From Krasilnikovozyma curviuscula (lineage: Eukaryota > Basidiomycota > Tremellomycetes > Cystofilobasidiales > Mrakiaceae): a DNA stretch of 10,783 nt. Shown here in pieces: positions 1-8,217 of this stretch (the stretch's first letter is position 1; each line of letters starts with the position of its first letter). Location of the stretch: contig MVAQ01000380.1 in assembly GCA_014825775.1 (NCBI GenBank), forward strand, positions 1-10,783, read 5' to 3'. Below the pieces are notes generated by a model that did no database searches, was not told the DNA's origin, and saw only the letters and a list, made by a program, of their open reading frames with translations. Made by a program: the position numbers and the translations under genes.

Positions 1-275
1 AGCTGTTACTTAGACATCTCAAGGTGTTTTTAGACGTCTCTGTGCTAGCTGTATTATATCCCACCGTTCACTAGACAATGATAACGAGACAGCCATAGCT
101 GCGAACGCCCAGTTTTGATCACTTCTTTGATCCTGCTACTAGGCATCGACATTTTCAAAATAATTTTGGAACTTCGAGATCCCAGTAAAGTGCCTACCAA
201 GCTAGAATTGTTTCTTCATATTTTCCAGTGAAGCCGTGCTGAAGACGTCAACTCCGCCGAACACCAACCACGACG
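1..275 (+). promoter_or_regulatory. Upstream region of the pseudouridine-degradation gene
   Basis: No coding exon is recognisable here on either strand. The stretch immediately precedes the start codon at 276 and presumably holds the promoter and 5' UTR. Visible elements are a direct repeat at 10-20 and 30-40 and a GACGTCA half-CRE-like word at 244-250. A pyrimidine tract ending in CAG near 228 could be the acceptor of a 5' UTR intron, but that cannot be judged from sequence alone. No clear TATA box was identified. Confidence 0.4.
10..40. repeat. Two-copy 11-bp direct repeat containing an AGACGTCT palindrome
   Basis: TTAGACATCTC (10-20) and TTAGACGTCTC (30-40) differ at one base and are spaced exactly 20 bp apart. 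The second copy contains the perfect palindrome AGACGTCT. Spacing near two helical turns would suit paired protein binding, but this is inference from position alone. Confidence 0.4.
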
Positions 276-3200
276 ATGTTTGGAAGACTTGTGGCCCGTA
301 GATATACCCAGAGGGCCTTGCAGCAGCACAGGTTCCAATCAACGATACCCAGATGGTCGAAACTCTCGGTTACAGAGGAGCTTGAGGAAGCTCTGCAGTC
401 GAAGAGACCAATCGTGGGTTAGTAGCGATTTGCGGTTCTTGCTACCCTTGCTTTGTGCCCTACAGGCTAACTTTGACCTTACCTTCTTTAGCACTGGAAA
501 CTGCTATCCTTACTCATGGGATGTCCTTTCCACGAAACTATGAGTTGGCTTTGGTGCGAGCATTTGATAATATAGAACGGAGGTCAGTTTTCTGACCAGT
601 CTTTTCCGCACGGATCTTTCACACAGCACCTGGAGAATCTGATCCGCGAAGGAGGTGCTATACCTGCTACTGTTGGAATCATTGATGGTGTGCCTAAGAT
701 TGGTTTGACGAAACTGGAGCTCGAACAACTCAGCGACCCTCAAGTCCCTGCAGTCAAGGTTTCACGACGAGATATTGCTCCCTCAATTGCACAGAAGATG
801 AACGGTGGTACCACAGTTAGTGGAACGATGTGAGTTTCTTCTTCATTTGTCACGTTTGGAATTATTGTCAGACGGCTGAATTAGTTCTTCATCTGTTGCT
901 ACTTTACGAAAGGTATCTTGCCCATCAAGCTGGTATTAAGCTCTTTGTTACGGGAGGTATTGGAGGTGTCCACCGCGGAGGTGAAAACTGTGAGTGACTT
1001 TGAGCGTTATCTTCCATTGTTGAAACTGCATCTGACCATTGGTTTCTCCAGCTATGGATATCTCGGCTGATCTCACAGAACTCGGCCGTACCCCAGGTGA
1101 ATTCATTTTTTAATCTCTAGCACCGTGTGCAGAAGCTCAAAATCCACGTTCAATGATTCAGTCGCCGTTGTTTGCGCCGGCGCAAAGTCGATCTTGGATA
1201 TCGGTCGCTCTCTAGAGTTCCTTGAAACTCAAGGAGTCACAGTCGCGACCTTAGGGTAAGTGAACCGTAAAGATCTTTCCCAATCCAAAAAAAAAAAAAA
1301 TCTCATCCAATTTTGGTATATATAGACCGGAGTATGACTTCCCAGCTTTCTACTCTCCACGGTCCGGTTTCTTCTCCCCATGGAAATTCAGCGACGAGAA
1401 GGAAGCGGCATCCACCATTTTGACTGGTCTTCAAATGCCTCGCCCAGTAGCTACTTTGGTGGGAGTACCAATACCAGTGGAGTGGGAGGAAAAGGGAAAG
1501 CTGATCCAGGAAGCAGGTTAGTTGCTGTGACTTTGATTCCCTTCGCCTTTTACCGATTTCTTCTTCTCCTTGTGTTCCACGAATTTTTTGTTATGATAGT
1601 TGAACAGGCTGTGGCTGAAGCTGAGGAAGCTGAGGTTGTCGGGAAAGAAGTGACACCGTGGCTGTTGAGTCGTGTTAGTCAACTGACTGACGGCCAAGCT
1701 GTTGAGAGTAGTGAGTTCTAGCTGGTTTCTGGGTTTGTTTCGCTTCATTGAGCCCCTATCTTCTTCTTTTCAATGCTTTAGACATAGCCCTTATAGAGAA
1801 TAACGCTCGCAAAGGAGCTACGATAGCAGTGGAAATGGCGAAGCTTGAAGGGGGCGAGGTAGGATCAGAAGTAAGCTAATGGTTCTTATTCTAAAGCAAA
1901 GCTTTTCTCCACTAATGACGGCTATCATTATGCTGATTTTGCCATAGAAAATCTATACTTCTGCTGAGATTAAGAAGGAGACGAATGTATGAAATTGAAC
2001 CTTTCCATCTCGACAACAATCTCACGACAGTTGGAGCAAACTCACAGCACTGACCTACCATGTTTCGCTTCACTTATTGCTTTGGATTCTGACTGTCAAG
2101 TTATTCAAAACTCTCATACAGCCTCAAGTTGTTGTGGTCGGATCAGCGGCAGTGGACATTACCTCAAGCTCATCGCTACCTGGAGCAGCAAACTCTAAGA
2201 CCACCTTCCCAGGCGAAGTCCGAAGTAGTCCCGGAGGAGTTTCTTTGAATGTTGCACTGTGTGCAAGCCGACTCTTACCCCCAGCTTCTGTCGCTCTCGT
2301 TTCCCCAATCGGGCAAGACGCGTTTGGGGACCTCCTCGGTGGTGAAATATCTCGGATGGGCATGAGGACAGACGGCCTTCTGCCGTCAACGTCAGGTGAT
2401 TCCACAGCTGTTTGTAGTCTGTTTTTGGATCCTGATGGTGGATTGGAAGGGGGAGTTGCGGATATGGACATCGTTGAGAAAATGGACGTGTCTTTGGTCA
2501 CGAAGTACCTGTCGGAAACGAAGCCCAAGATGGTCGCTTTTGATGCAAATCTGACTCCAGAAACCATTCAAGCATTGTTAGAACATTGTAACGCCAATGA
2601 TATCCAGAGTGAGCCTCGTAAACTTCCCGCATGCACTGCCAGACCCAATATATCTGTTAACAAAACCTTCATCTCCCGTAGCTTTCTTTGAGCCGACGTC
2701 GGCTCCCAAGTCAATTAGAATCGTTCCAGCTTTGAAAAAAATCATTTCAGCAACAAAATTGTCCTCAGAACATCAGCTGTCGTTCATCTCCCCAAACATG
2801 CTGGAGGTACAGATGATATACTCAAGTGCGAGAGAATCTGGACTCATGGATGGAGATGAATGGTGGGCCAGCATAGAAAGACTCGGTCTTGATTCTGAAT
2901 GGAGAAACGCAGTTGAACGATGGGGAAAAAAGAATGACATTGGCTGGGCAACCCAAAAAGGTCGTGAGTCTTTCAAATCTCCGTTGTTATATCAAAATTC
3001 CTTTTTAACTCCCAATATCCCAGTTCCTCAAATGCTGGTTCATTTGTCACCATTCTTTGGAGGTCAGATTGTTAAGTGTGGTGATAAGGGTGTGATTACT
3101 CTTGTTGTCGAAGACATCGACAAAGCCGCCAACAGCAGGACACCCGGCCCTACTCAAGTGTCTCACATCTCTGATATTACAGGAAAGCAGGTAACGCTTT

Positions 3201-3418
3201 CCTTTCATCCAGCAGAATTGTTAGAAGCAGGAGAAGTTATCAACACAACCGGGGCTGGCGATTCCTTGGTTGGGGCGATCATTGCGGCTCTTGTGAGCAA
3301 ACACGGACAGGATGGTTGGGGATGGAACAAAACGGTGGAACTTGGACAGAAGGCTGCTAGAGAATCCCTCAAGTCAAAGAGTGCGGTAGGCCCTAATGTC
3401 TCCAAGCTGATATCGTAA
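276..3418 (+). CDS. Bifunctional pseudouridine-5'-phosphate glycosidase / PfkB-family pseudouridine kinase
   Basis: Thirteen exons: 276-417, 492-553, 627-829, 913-989, 1052-1096, 1162-1255, 1326-1516, 1600-1710, 1782-1870, 1948-1986, 2122-2608, 2682-2963, 3024-3418 (2217 nt, 738 aa). The kinase half should phosphorylate pseudouridine; the glycosidase half splits the C-C bond to uracil and ribose-5-phosphate. PsuG domain, about 45-335: [11 protein letters not shown] (Glu50), Lys112 before [14 protein letters not shown] (127-136), [11 protein letters not shown] (150-160), [10 protein letters not shown] with metal-ligand Asp168, [10 protein letters not shown] with Schiff-base Lys185, ENNA (314-317). 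These residues sit at a constant +19 offset from E. coli E31, K93, D149 and K166 (numbers recalled from the family). PfkB domain, from 352: [28 protein letters not shown], and TTGAGD with catalytic Asp687. The first 35 residues are rich in Arg and Gln with almost no acid, suggesting mitochondrial import. This fusion order is known in eukaryotes. The least certain part is the linker (intron 1987-2121). Confidence 0.93.
1287..1300 (+). repeat. A14 homopolymer inside intron 6 of gene 1
   Basis: Fourteen consecutive A residues lie within intron 1256-1325, about 25 nt before its acceptor, where a branch site and pyrimidine tract would usually be. It is the longest mononucleotide run I noticed in the window, and is likely to vary in length between strains or in assemblies. 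Confidence 0.9.
2964..3023 (+). other. 60-nt, frame-neutral, stop-free intron in the kinase domain
   Basis: The donor GTGAGT at 2964 and acceptor CCCAG ending at 3023 remove 60 nt, a multiple of three, with no in-frame stop. A TTTTTAAC branch-like word lies inside. Splicing joins TQKG to [12 protein letters not shown], which reads like the conserved strand before the GDKGV segment of PfkB kinases. Retention would insert 20 residues without breaking the frame, so an ORF-only annotation would miss the intron. Confidence 0.75.
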
Positions 3419-3850
3419 ATGAGTTGATCGCGTCAATGGCTGCTTCAGCAAGACCTGCATAATTCCCATATTCCCTTTGAAAACGCGTTTCTGTAAGATA
3501 TCTTGAGCTACTTGTACCTTGGAATCTTTCTTGTTACTCAGATGTAACCACCCGCAAACATTGACCCAATGACTTTTTTGGTGGCATCCGCCTGCCATTT
3601 CTGCCCTGGCTCTTTTTCGGTCGATTTTCATCGCGACGCCATTTACGAGGGAATGTCACTCTATACCCTCAAAACCTCTCAAAACTACTCTCCTAACTGG
3701 TCTTTCACACTCCCTATGGCAACCTCTAATCGATAATCTGTACGTGACATGAAGAAGAACGATTTGAAACGTGCAATATCTGACCGTGCTTCGCTTTTCA
3801 CCTTTGGTGCAGACGTAGCACGACGACCGACGACTTGAACGAGCAACGTG
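3419..3850. other. Intergenic spacer between tandem genes (3' UTR, then promoter/5' UTR)
   Basis: This 432-bp stretch separates the stop of the pseudouridine gene from the start of the acidic-protein gene. The left part is presumably 3' UTR. The right part should hold the next promoter and 5' UTR, including an upstream ORF at 3749-3838. CTCAAAAC occurs twice around 3667-3686. I see no convincing gene; a minus-strand open frame across 3374-3631 has no recognisable similarity. Confidence 0.5.
3749..3838 (+). other. Upstream ORF, 29 codons plus stop, in frame with the acidic-protein ORF
   Basis: ATG at 3749 opens a 29-codon frame ending in TGA at 3836-3838, 12 nt before the presumed start at 3851. 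The distance between the two ATGs (102 nt) is a multiple of three, so only this one stop separates the frames. If transcribed it could reduce translation of the main ORF. Alternatively the transcript may start downstream of it. Confidence 0.4.
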
Positions 3851-6845
3851 ATGAGCTATCAGGGCTATGATGAAGATGATGGCCCATCTTCTTTCGCTTC
3901 TTCGTCGAAGCTAGGTCACTTCATTATCAGGCCAGAAGAGCAATGCCAGCCCGGTCCCTCACGCGCGACCTCGCGCGCACCTTCAGCCCCACCCCTCTCG
4001 TCCTCATCCTCAGTATCGACTTCGACATCACTGGCAACTGAAAACTATCAAGTGGACCGAAATAATTCTGTTCGTCGGCTCCTCACGTCTTGGGAACAGA
4101 TAGCTCAACGATACGCCAACTTCCCAGAAGACGAAGACGTTGAAATTCTTTTGGCGAATGAAGACGATGAACCAGCGATTGCTAATTGGAGAGACATGAG
4201 CAAAATTGAAGCATTGGAAAGGAATAAGTTCGGTGCTTTTGCAGAACAGTTTGGTTTTGGGTCTGACGATGGTGAAGACGATGAGGAGGAGGAAGAGGAG
4301 GAAGGTGATTCTTCTTCAGACGAGCTGTCAAAATGGGACGACGTCCCTCAACAGTACTCCGATCCTCTAGACTTCCGGGAAGTTAAGAGACGTCTCCTGG
4401 CAGCAGCACCACCAGCTTCAGGGAGATCATCTTCAGTCCGACCAGCATCCTCACAATTCATACCGCCACCTCGACTACACTCTCTCCCGCCGGCACCGGC
4501 AGTAAAGCGGAAATGGAGATCTGCACTGGATGATGAAATGGTGGAAGAACGGATTAAACCAACTGCTCCACTTTCTGGTTTCATCTCTTTCTCCTCATCT
4601 TCCGACGAAGAATCAGAAGCACACTCCTCTGGAGCTTCGGATTTAGACTCAGACTGTGAGCTGCTGTCGGATTCCATGGCTAGCCTGTCCGATGGTCATG
4701 AAGACGGTGGAGAAGATGATGACGAAGAGGACATGCTTATATCAGCACTCAATCTCAAATCTTTCACACCAGCACCTGCTCCCAAACACCCACATAAATT
4801 CTTCCCACACTCAATGATATCACCATCACCTTACATCAAGCTCTTCTCTCCGCCACCAGGTGAAGAAGAAGTTTCTCATTTACACCCTCAATCGCAAGCT
4901 AGCGACGAGGACGAGGATGAAGACGACATTGCACCACTTCGGAGAGGCTCTTGTCCCCCAGTCTTCGTTTCAACACCTTACCGACAACAAAAACCGCCTC
5001 CACAACGTCCCATACTACCACCTCATCGAACATTACTCAGCTCTGGTCTGCGGAAGTCGTATACTCCTGCTGCAGTTCTTCTGAAAAACAGAATTATGTC
5101 GCCAATGTCAGAAGCTTCAGAGGAGGAGGAAGATTATAGACGGCCGTCTAGTCCCACATCCAGCAGGAGACGCTCAAAATCTAGGTTATCAGAAGCTTCA
5201 AATGCGACTGATCTTCGCCTGCCGCCTATGAAGATTGGCTTGAGAAGTTCGATCAAACCCTCAACCGCCGCACCTTCGCCAAGCAGGAGTGACAATGTCC
5301 ACCAACAAGAAGCAGGCCTCTCAGGATGTCAATCCAACGCTGGGTCCCCCTGGATATTAAGTTCCGGAGTCCGGGAGATGGAAGAAGCCGACGATCAACA
5401 GGAGGGGAGCGACGACGAGATCGTGTTTCTCTGGTCGACGAACACCCCAACCTCCGCTACTGATGGTAAGTACAACCCTGATTCTGTCATCAATCTTTCA
5501 AGCTCATATCTTGTTTCATACAGTATGCACCACGCTGGCAAGAAGTGCTTCAACAAACCCAGCGCCAGCTCCAACAAATCTTTCCTCTACTTCCACTCTT
5601 CCTACTGAACGAATCAAACGATTGGCTCAAATATATTATTTTGTTTCGCCTACTCGAGTCAAAGACGTTTGTGATCAGTTTAATTTGGATGTCGGGAATA
5701 TCATGAAGACGTTGAGCAGAGAGAATGACATGGCAAAGCTAAACGGTGGTAGTAAGCATCCAACTGCATAAAAGACAAAGTAAAGTACTGACTTGGATTT
5801 CCCTTTTCCCTTAACAGTGGCGTTCTCAGTTCCTCCTTCTCCCCCCAAAACCTCTCCACAATCTCTTCGCCAGCGATCACTTTCAGGATCGTTGAGGACT
5901 ACGACAGCATCTCAACAGCCTCCACAGTTATCATCCCTATCATCTGCCATCTTCACGACCTCCTCGACTCCCAAACGACCTCGCATAATGAATGCCCAGC
6001 TTCTCCCATCACCTTCATCTTCGTCCCCAATTGCCCCTTTGATGTCGAACCCTAATAGAAACAATTGTGGCTTCCCCTTCCCAACGCCTCCTCTTAGTCA
6101 AGGCTCTGTCTCATCTATCTCGCGTGTTCAAGCATCGTTGGCCCATCTCCTACCTTCTTCGCCGGTACCTCCATCCGAATCAGAGTCCCGGTCTGAACTA
6201 GACACATCTCGTTCACGATCCTCCACACCTTTCAAACAGCTATTCAAACCTGCAGTATCTGAGGTGTTGGATGATGATGACGATACCTCTTGTGAGAATG
6301 AAACGAGCATTGAACGCGACGAGGAAGGTGAGAGTGAGGAAGAGAGTGAGGATGATGAAAGCAGCGAGGACGAGTTGATGCTGGCCCCAATTTTTAAGAA
6401 AGCTCGGACCGAGGGCCCAGAAGCATATGAAGTCAGACTTATCAGTCCACCAAGCTCGCCTTCATTGGGACTCCCAGAAGAGCTCTCCGTCGTCGAAGAT
6501 ATGGATGAGCCCTTCGCACTGGAACTTCCGGCCGCGTCCAACAGCAAATTGCCTCCTTCTCCCCCTCTAATTCAACAACTCTTGGCAGCGCGTACCTCCT
6601 CACCTTCCCCCCAGCCATTCGTTCCCATGAGGAAGTCTCAGCGAAAGAAGCGGAAACGCAGGATGTATCCAGATTCACCTGACTGCTTCGACGACGGTGA
6701 CTCTCCATCCGTCTCCAACATCACTAGATCCTCCTCTATCCTTCATAGGTCGAGCACAATAATCAGCGCATGGGCTCTCAATGAGGATGAGGAAGACAGG
6801 GTGATGGATGATGGAGATGAAAGCGACGATCCACTGGGGATGTAA
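3851..6845 (+). CDS. Acidic Ser/Pro-rich, probably nuclear protein of uncertain identity; weak Scm3/HJURP-like segment
   Basis: Exons 3851-5465, 5524-5751 and 5818-6845 (introns of 58 and 66 nt, phases consistent) give 956 aa. I do not recognise it with confidence. Residues 71-120 form its only conserved-looking N-terminal block, with RLLTSWEQIAQRY followed by acidic residues and EILLA. This layout resembles the helix of fungal Scm3, the chaperone of centromeric histone H3, but the usual TGEIV-like element is not clear. After it come an acidic run (136-150), WDD and DPLDF around 162-175, and long disordered stretches with many SP/TP dipeptides. Exon 2 encodes a compact helical piece (567-612, ERIKRLAQIYYFVSP then VKDVCDQFNLDVGNIMKTL) that could be a helix-turn-helix. 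A basic cluster, RKKRKRR (890-896), is a likely nuclear localisation signal. ATG at 3851 was chosen because an in-frame TGA lies just upstream. Confidence 0.75.
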
Positions 6846-7174
6846 TCATTTGTCACTGGTGAGCCTTACCATGTTACGCTCTATCGCTGTCATTCCATTG
6901 ACACTTTCTCTCGCATCATTTAGCTTTTCTCACTATCTGTCTTTCGAGCTGGAATCTTCACCATCTTTTGGTCAGCTTGCCTCCACCCATTCGATCATGT
7001 ATACCTTGCTTTTGCATAGCTGTTTTCAATTGCTATTTTTATTTGAGCTATTTTGCATTTGCTTTCCTCACTCCTCATGGTCCCGAAAGTAAAAATGACA
7101 TGCATCAAGTGAAGGCCCATCTCTTGTCATGCCCACCCAATCACTCCCTTCTTAAATCTGTATAAAAAACATCC
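6846..7174. other. Convergent 3' intergenic spacer
   Basis: The acidic-protein gene (plus) and SEM1 (minus) both end here, so these 329 bp should hold both 3' UTRs and their polyadenylation sites. The sequence is T-rich on the plus strand. A TATAAAAAA word at 7161-7169 reads as a T-run 6 nt past the SEM1 stop on the minus strand. Open frames present are short and of low complexity, with nothing recognisable. Overlapping antisense 3' ends are possible. Confidence 0.5.
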
Positions 7175-8020
7175 TCATGTTTGCATTGCCGTTGGTTGTG
7201 CTTGTTGCTGTTTCTCCAGCTCGGCTCTGAGTAGAAAGAAAGAAACGGCGAGCAAACGACGTCAGAAGGAGACACTTTTAACTCGTTTGATTCAGAGGAA
7301 AGCTCGCCTTAGCTGCTTGGAGAAATCTTCCTCCACATCATCCTCATCCCAATTGTCTTCCCAAAGGTTGCTGGTTGCTGTGGGCTGGGTGTCTGCTGCT
7401 GATTGACCGGTGGTGGATGAAAGGGTTGCGGTTAAAGAAGAGGAGGAGGGCGCCCAGTCTGATGGTAGAGAGGAGATGAGTCAGTCACAGTCTTCAAGCA
7501 GTCGAGCTCGATATTGGCAGGGTGAAGAAGGAGACCAGAGGGTACCGTCACGTCACAGGCAGCAAAACGAAAGCCAGCTGGACTGCGAGACTGATAGCTT
7601 CGCTCTAGCGAATTAGTAAAGACCTTTTCTCTGCTTGATTATAAGAGATTGATCCCAACAGCTCCAGCTGCCTGCTTCGTTACGTGAAGCCAAGAGTTGT
7701 GAACTCGGTGGTACAGCTCGAGAAGAGATTCTTTCATTCTTGCTTCAACACGCCAAGCTCTGGTCCTCCCCCACCATGTGCGAGTTCATCCTGCTTACCT
7801 TCTTGTGGGAACTCTTCGAACTCATCGTCTGTTCAATGAATCAGGGAGATAGTACAAGGGAAGCAGGTAAAGTCAGTAAGCAGAACACTCGAGTTCCACG
7901 TCCTGCGCACAACTCACCTTCTTCCAACGAGCCCAACGCAGGCAGCGCTTTTTCCTCTGAAGCTTTCTTCTTAGCTTCCTCCTGTTGTTCAGCTAGCTTC
8001 TTCGTTTCCTCCTCGGTCAT
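7175..8020 (-). CDS. SEM1: Sem1/Dss1, 26S proteasome lid subunit (also TREX-2 and BRCA2-associated)
   Basis: Four minus-strand exons, 8020-7918, 7828-7799, 7458-7308 and 7226-7175, total 336 nt and encode 111 aa. The tiny 30-nt second exon creates the first family signature, EEDDEFEEFPQEDW (33-46). The second, LWEDNWDEDDVEEDFSKQL (76-94), runs into RAELEKQ (95-101) across intron 3. Sem1/Dss1 is a small acidic disordered protein. It tethers Rpn3 and Rpn7 in the proteasome lid, joins the Sac3-Thp1 mRNA-export complex and, where present, stabilises BRCA2-type recombination proteins. The lysine/glutamate-rich N-terminus and the Ser/Thr linker (49-74) are variable in the family. ATG at 8020 has A at -3. 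Introns are 89, 340 and 81 nt; the second is unusually long and the third has a GC donor. The gene is head to head with a mitochondrial carrier gene. Confidence 0.95.
7227..7307 (-). other. Predicted GC-AG intron (intron 3 of SEM1)
   Basis: On the minus strand the exon ends CAGCTAAG and the intron begins GCGAGC; it closes with TTTCTACTCAG. Joining AG to A restores an Arg codon and the conserved LRAELEK tail. No GT donor near this position keeps frame and conservation. Without splicing, the protein would end four residues later (RAFL, then stop), losing the C-terminal helix. AAG before GC matches the known preference of GC-AG introns for a strong exon-side match to U1. Confidence 0.8.
7459..7798 (-). 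other. 340-nt intron 2 of SEM1
   Basis: The donor GTAAGC at 7798 and acceptor CATCAG ending at 7459 flank 340 nt, four to five times the typical intron here. Both sides are fixed by the conserved FPQEDW junction, where a single Asp codon is split. Inside is a small perfect inverted repeat, TTCGC-4 nt-GCGAA (7599-7612). I found no clear extra exon or RNA gene in it. Confidence 0.75.
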
Positions 8021-8217
8021 GATTTTTGGGTGGATTTATTTCGAGTGGTGGCCCGATTCTCACCTGCGAGCTGAAATCCTCGATGAGGGCCTGCGCTTGT
8101 TCGAGTGGCTGACTTCTTCTCCCATCACCACCCAGAAGGCTGAAAAGCCGATGGAGTCGAATGGTTCTACCTAAGGAAGTTCTTGTACTTTCCACCGTGA
8201 ACCAGTCTGCAGTGAAA
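8021..8217. promoter_or_regulatory. Divergent promoter between SEM1 and the carrier gene
   Basis: Only 197 bp separate the SEM1 start (minus, 8020) from the carrier start used here (plus, 8218). Both promoters and 5' UTRs must therefore share this stretch, unless transcription starts inside the neighbouring gene. No obvious TATA box was seen on either strand. An upstream ATG with a short ORF lies at 8151 on the carrier side. Confidence 0.55.
8151..8174 (+). other. Seven-codon upstream ORF before the carrier gene
   Basis: ATG at 8151 encodes MESNGST followed by TAA at 8172-8174. It overlaps, in another frame, an ATG at 8161 that is in frame with the carrier. If the mRNA includes it, ribosomes must leak past or reinitiate to reach 8218. 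Confidence 0.4.

Noticed and set aside
276..543. Frame read from a TTG at 280
   Set aside because: It is out of frame with the PsuG domain. The ATG at 276 gives a transit-like N-terminus and correct phase into exon 2.
554..600. Donor GTCAGT near 583 as the end of exon 2 of gene 1
   Set aside because: It gives the wrong phase and breaks the conserved segment. Donor GTGCGA at 554 joins NYELAL to [10 protein letters not shown] in frame.
2124..2567. 147-codon open frame on the minus strand
   Set aside because: It is antisense to the large PfkB exon, where conservation clearly supports the plus strand; its product shows no family features.
6128..6547. 139-codon serine-rich open frame on the minus strand
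   Set aside because: Polyserine arises from the complement of Glu/Asp/Ser-rich codons in the acidic-protein gene. It is a shadow.
7459..7798. Box C/D snoRNA in SEM1 intron 2
   Set aside because: A C-box-like word (AGGATGA, one mismatch) and a CTGA exist, but they are about 300 nt apart with no terminal stem, unlike a normal box C/D RNA.
7410..8174. Plus-strand open frames opposite SEM1 (7410-7616 and 7740-8174)
   Set aside because: They lie antisense to well-supported SEM1 exons and introns and have no recognisable domain.
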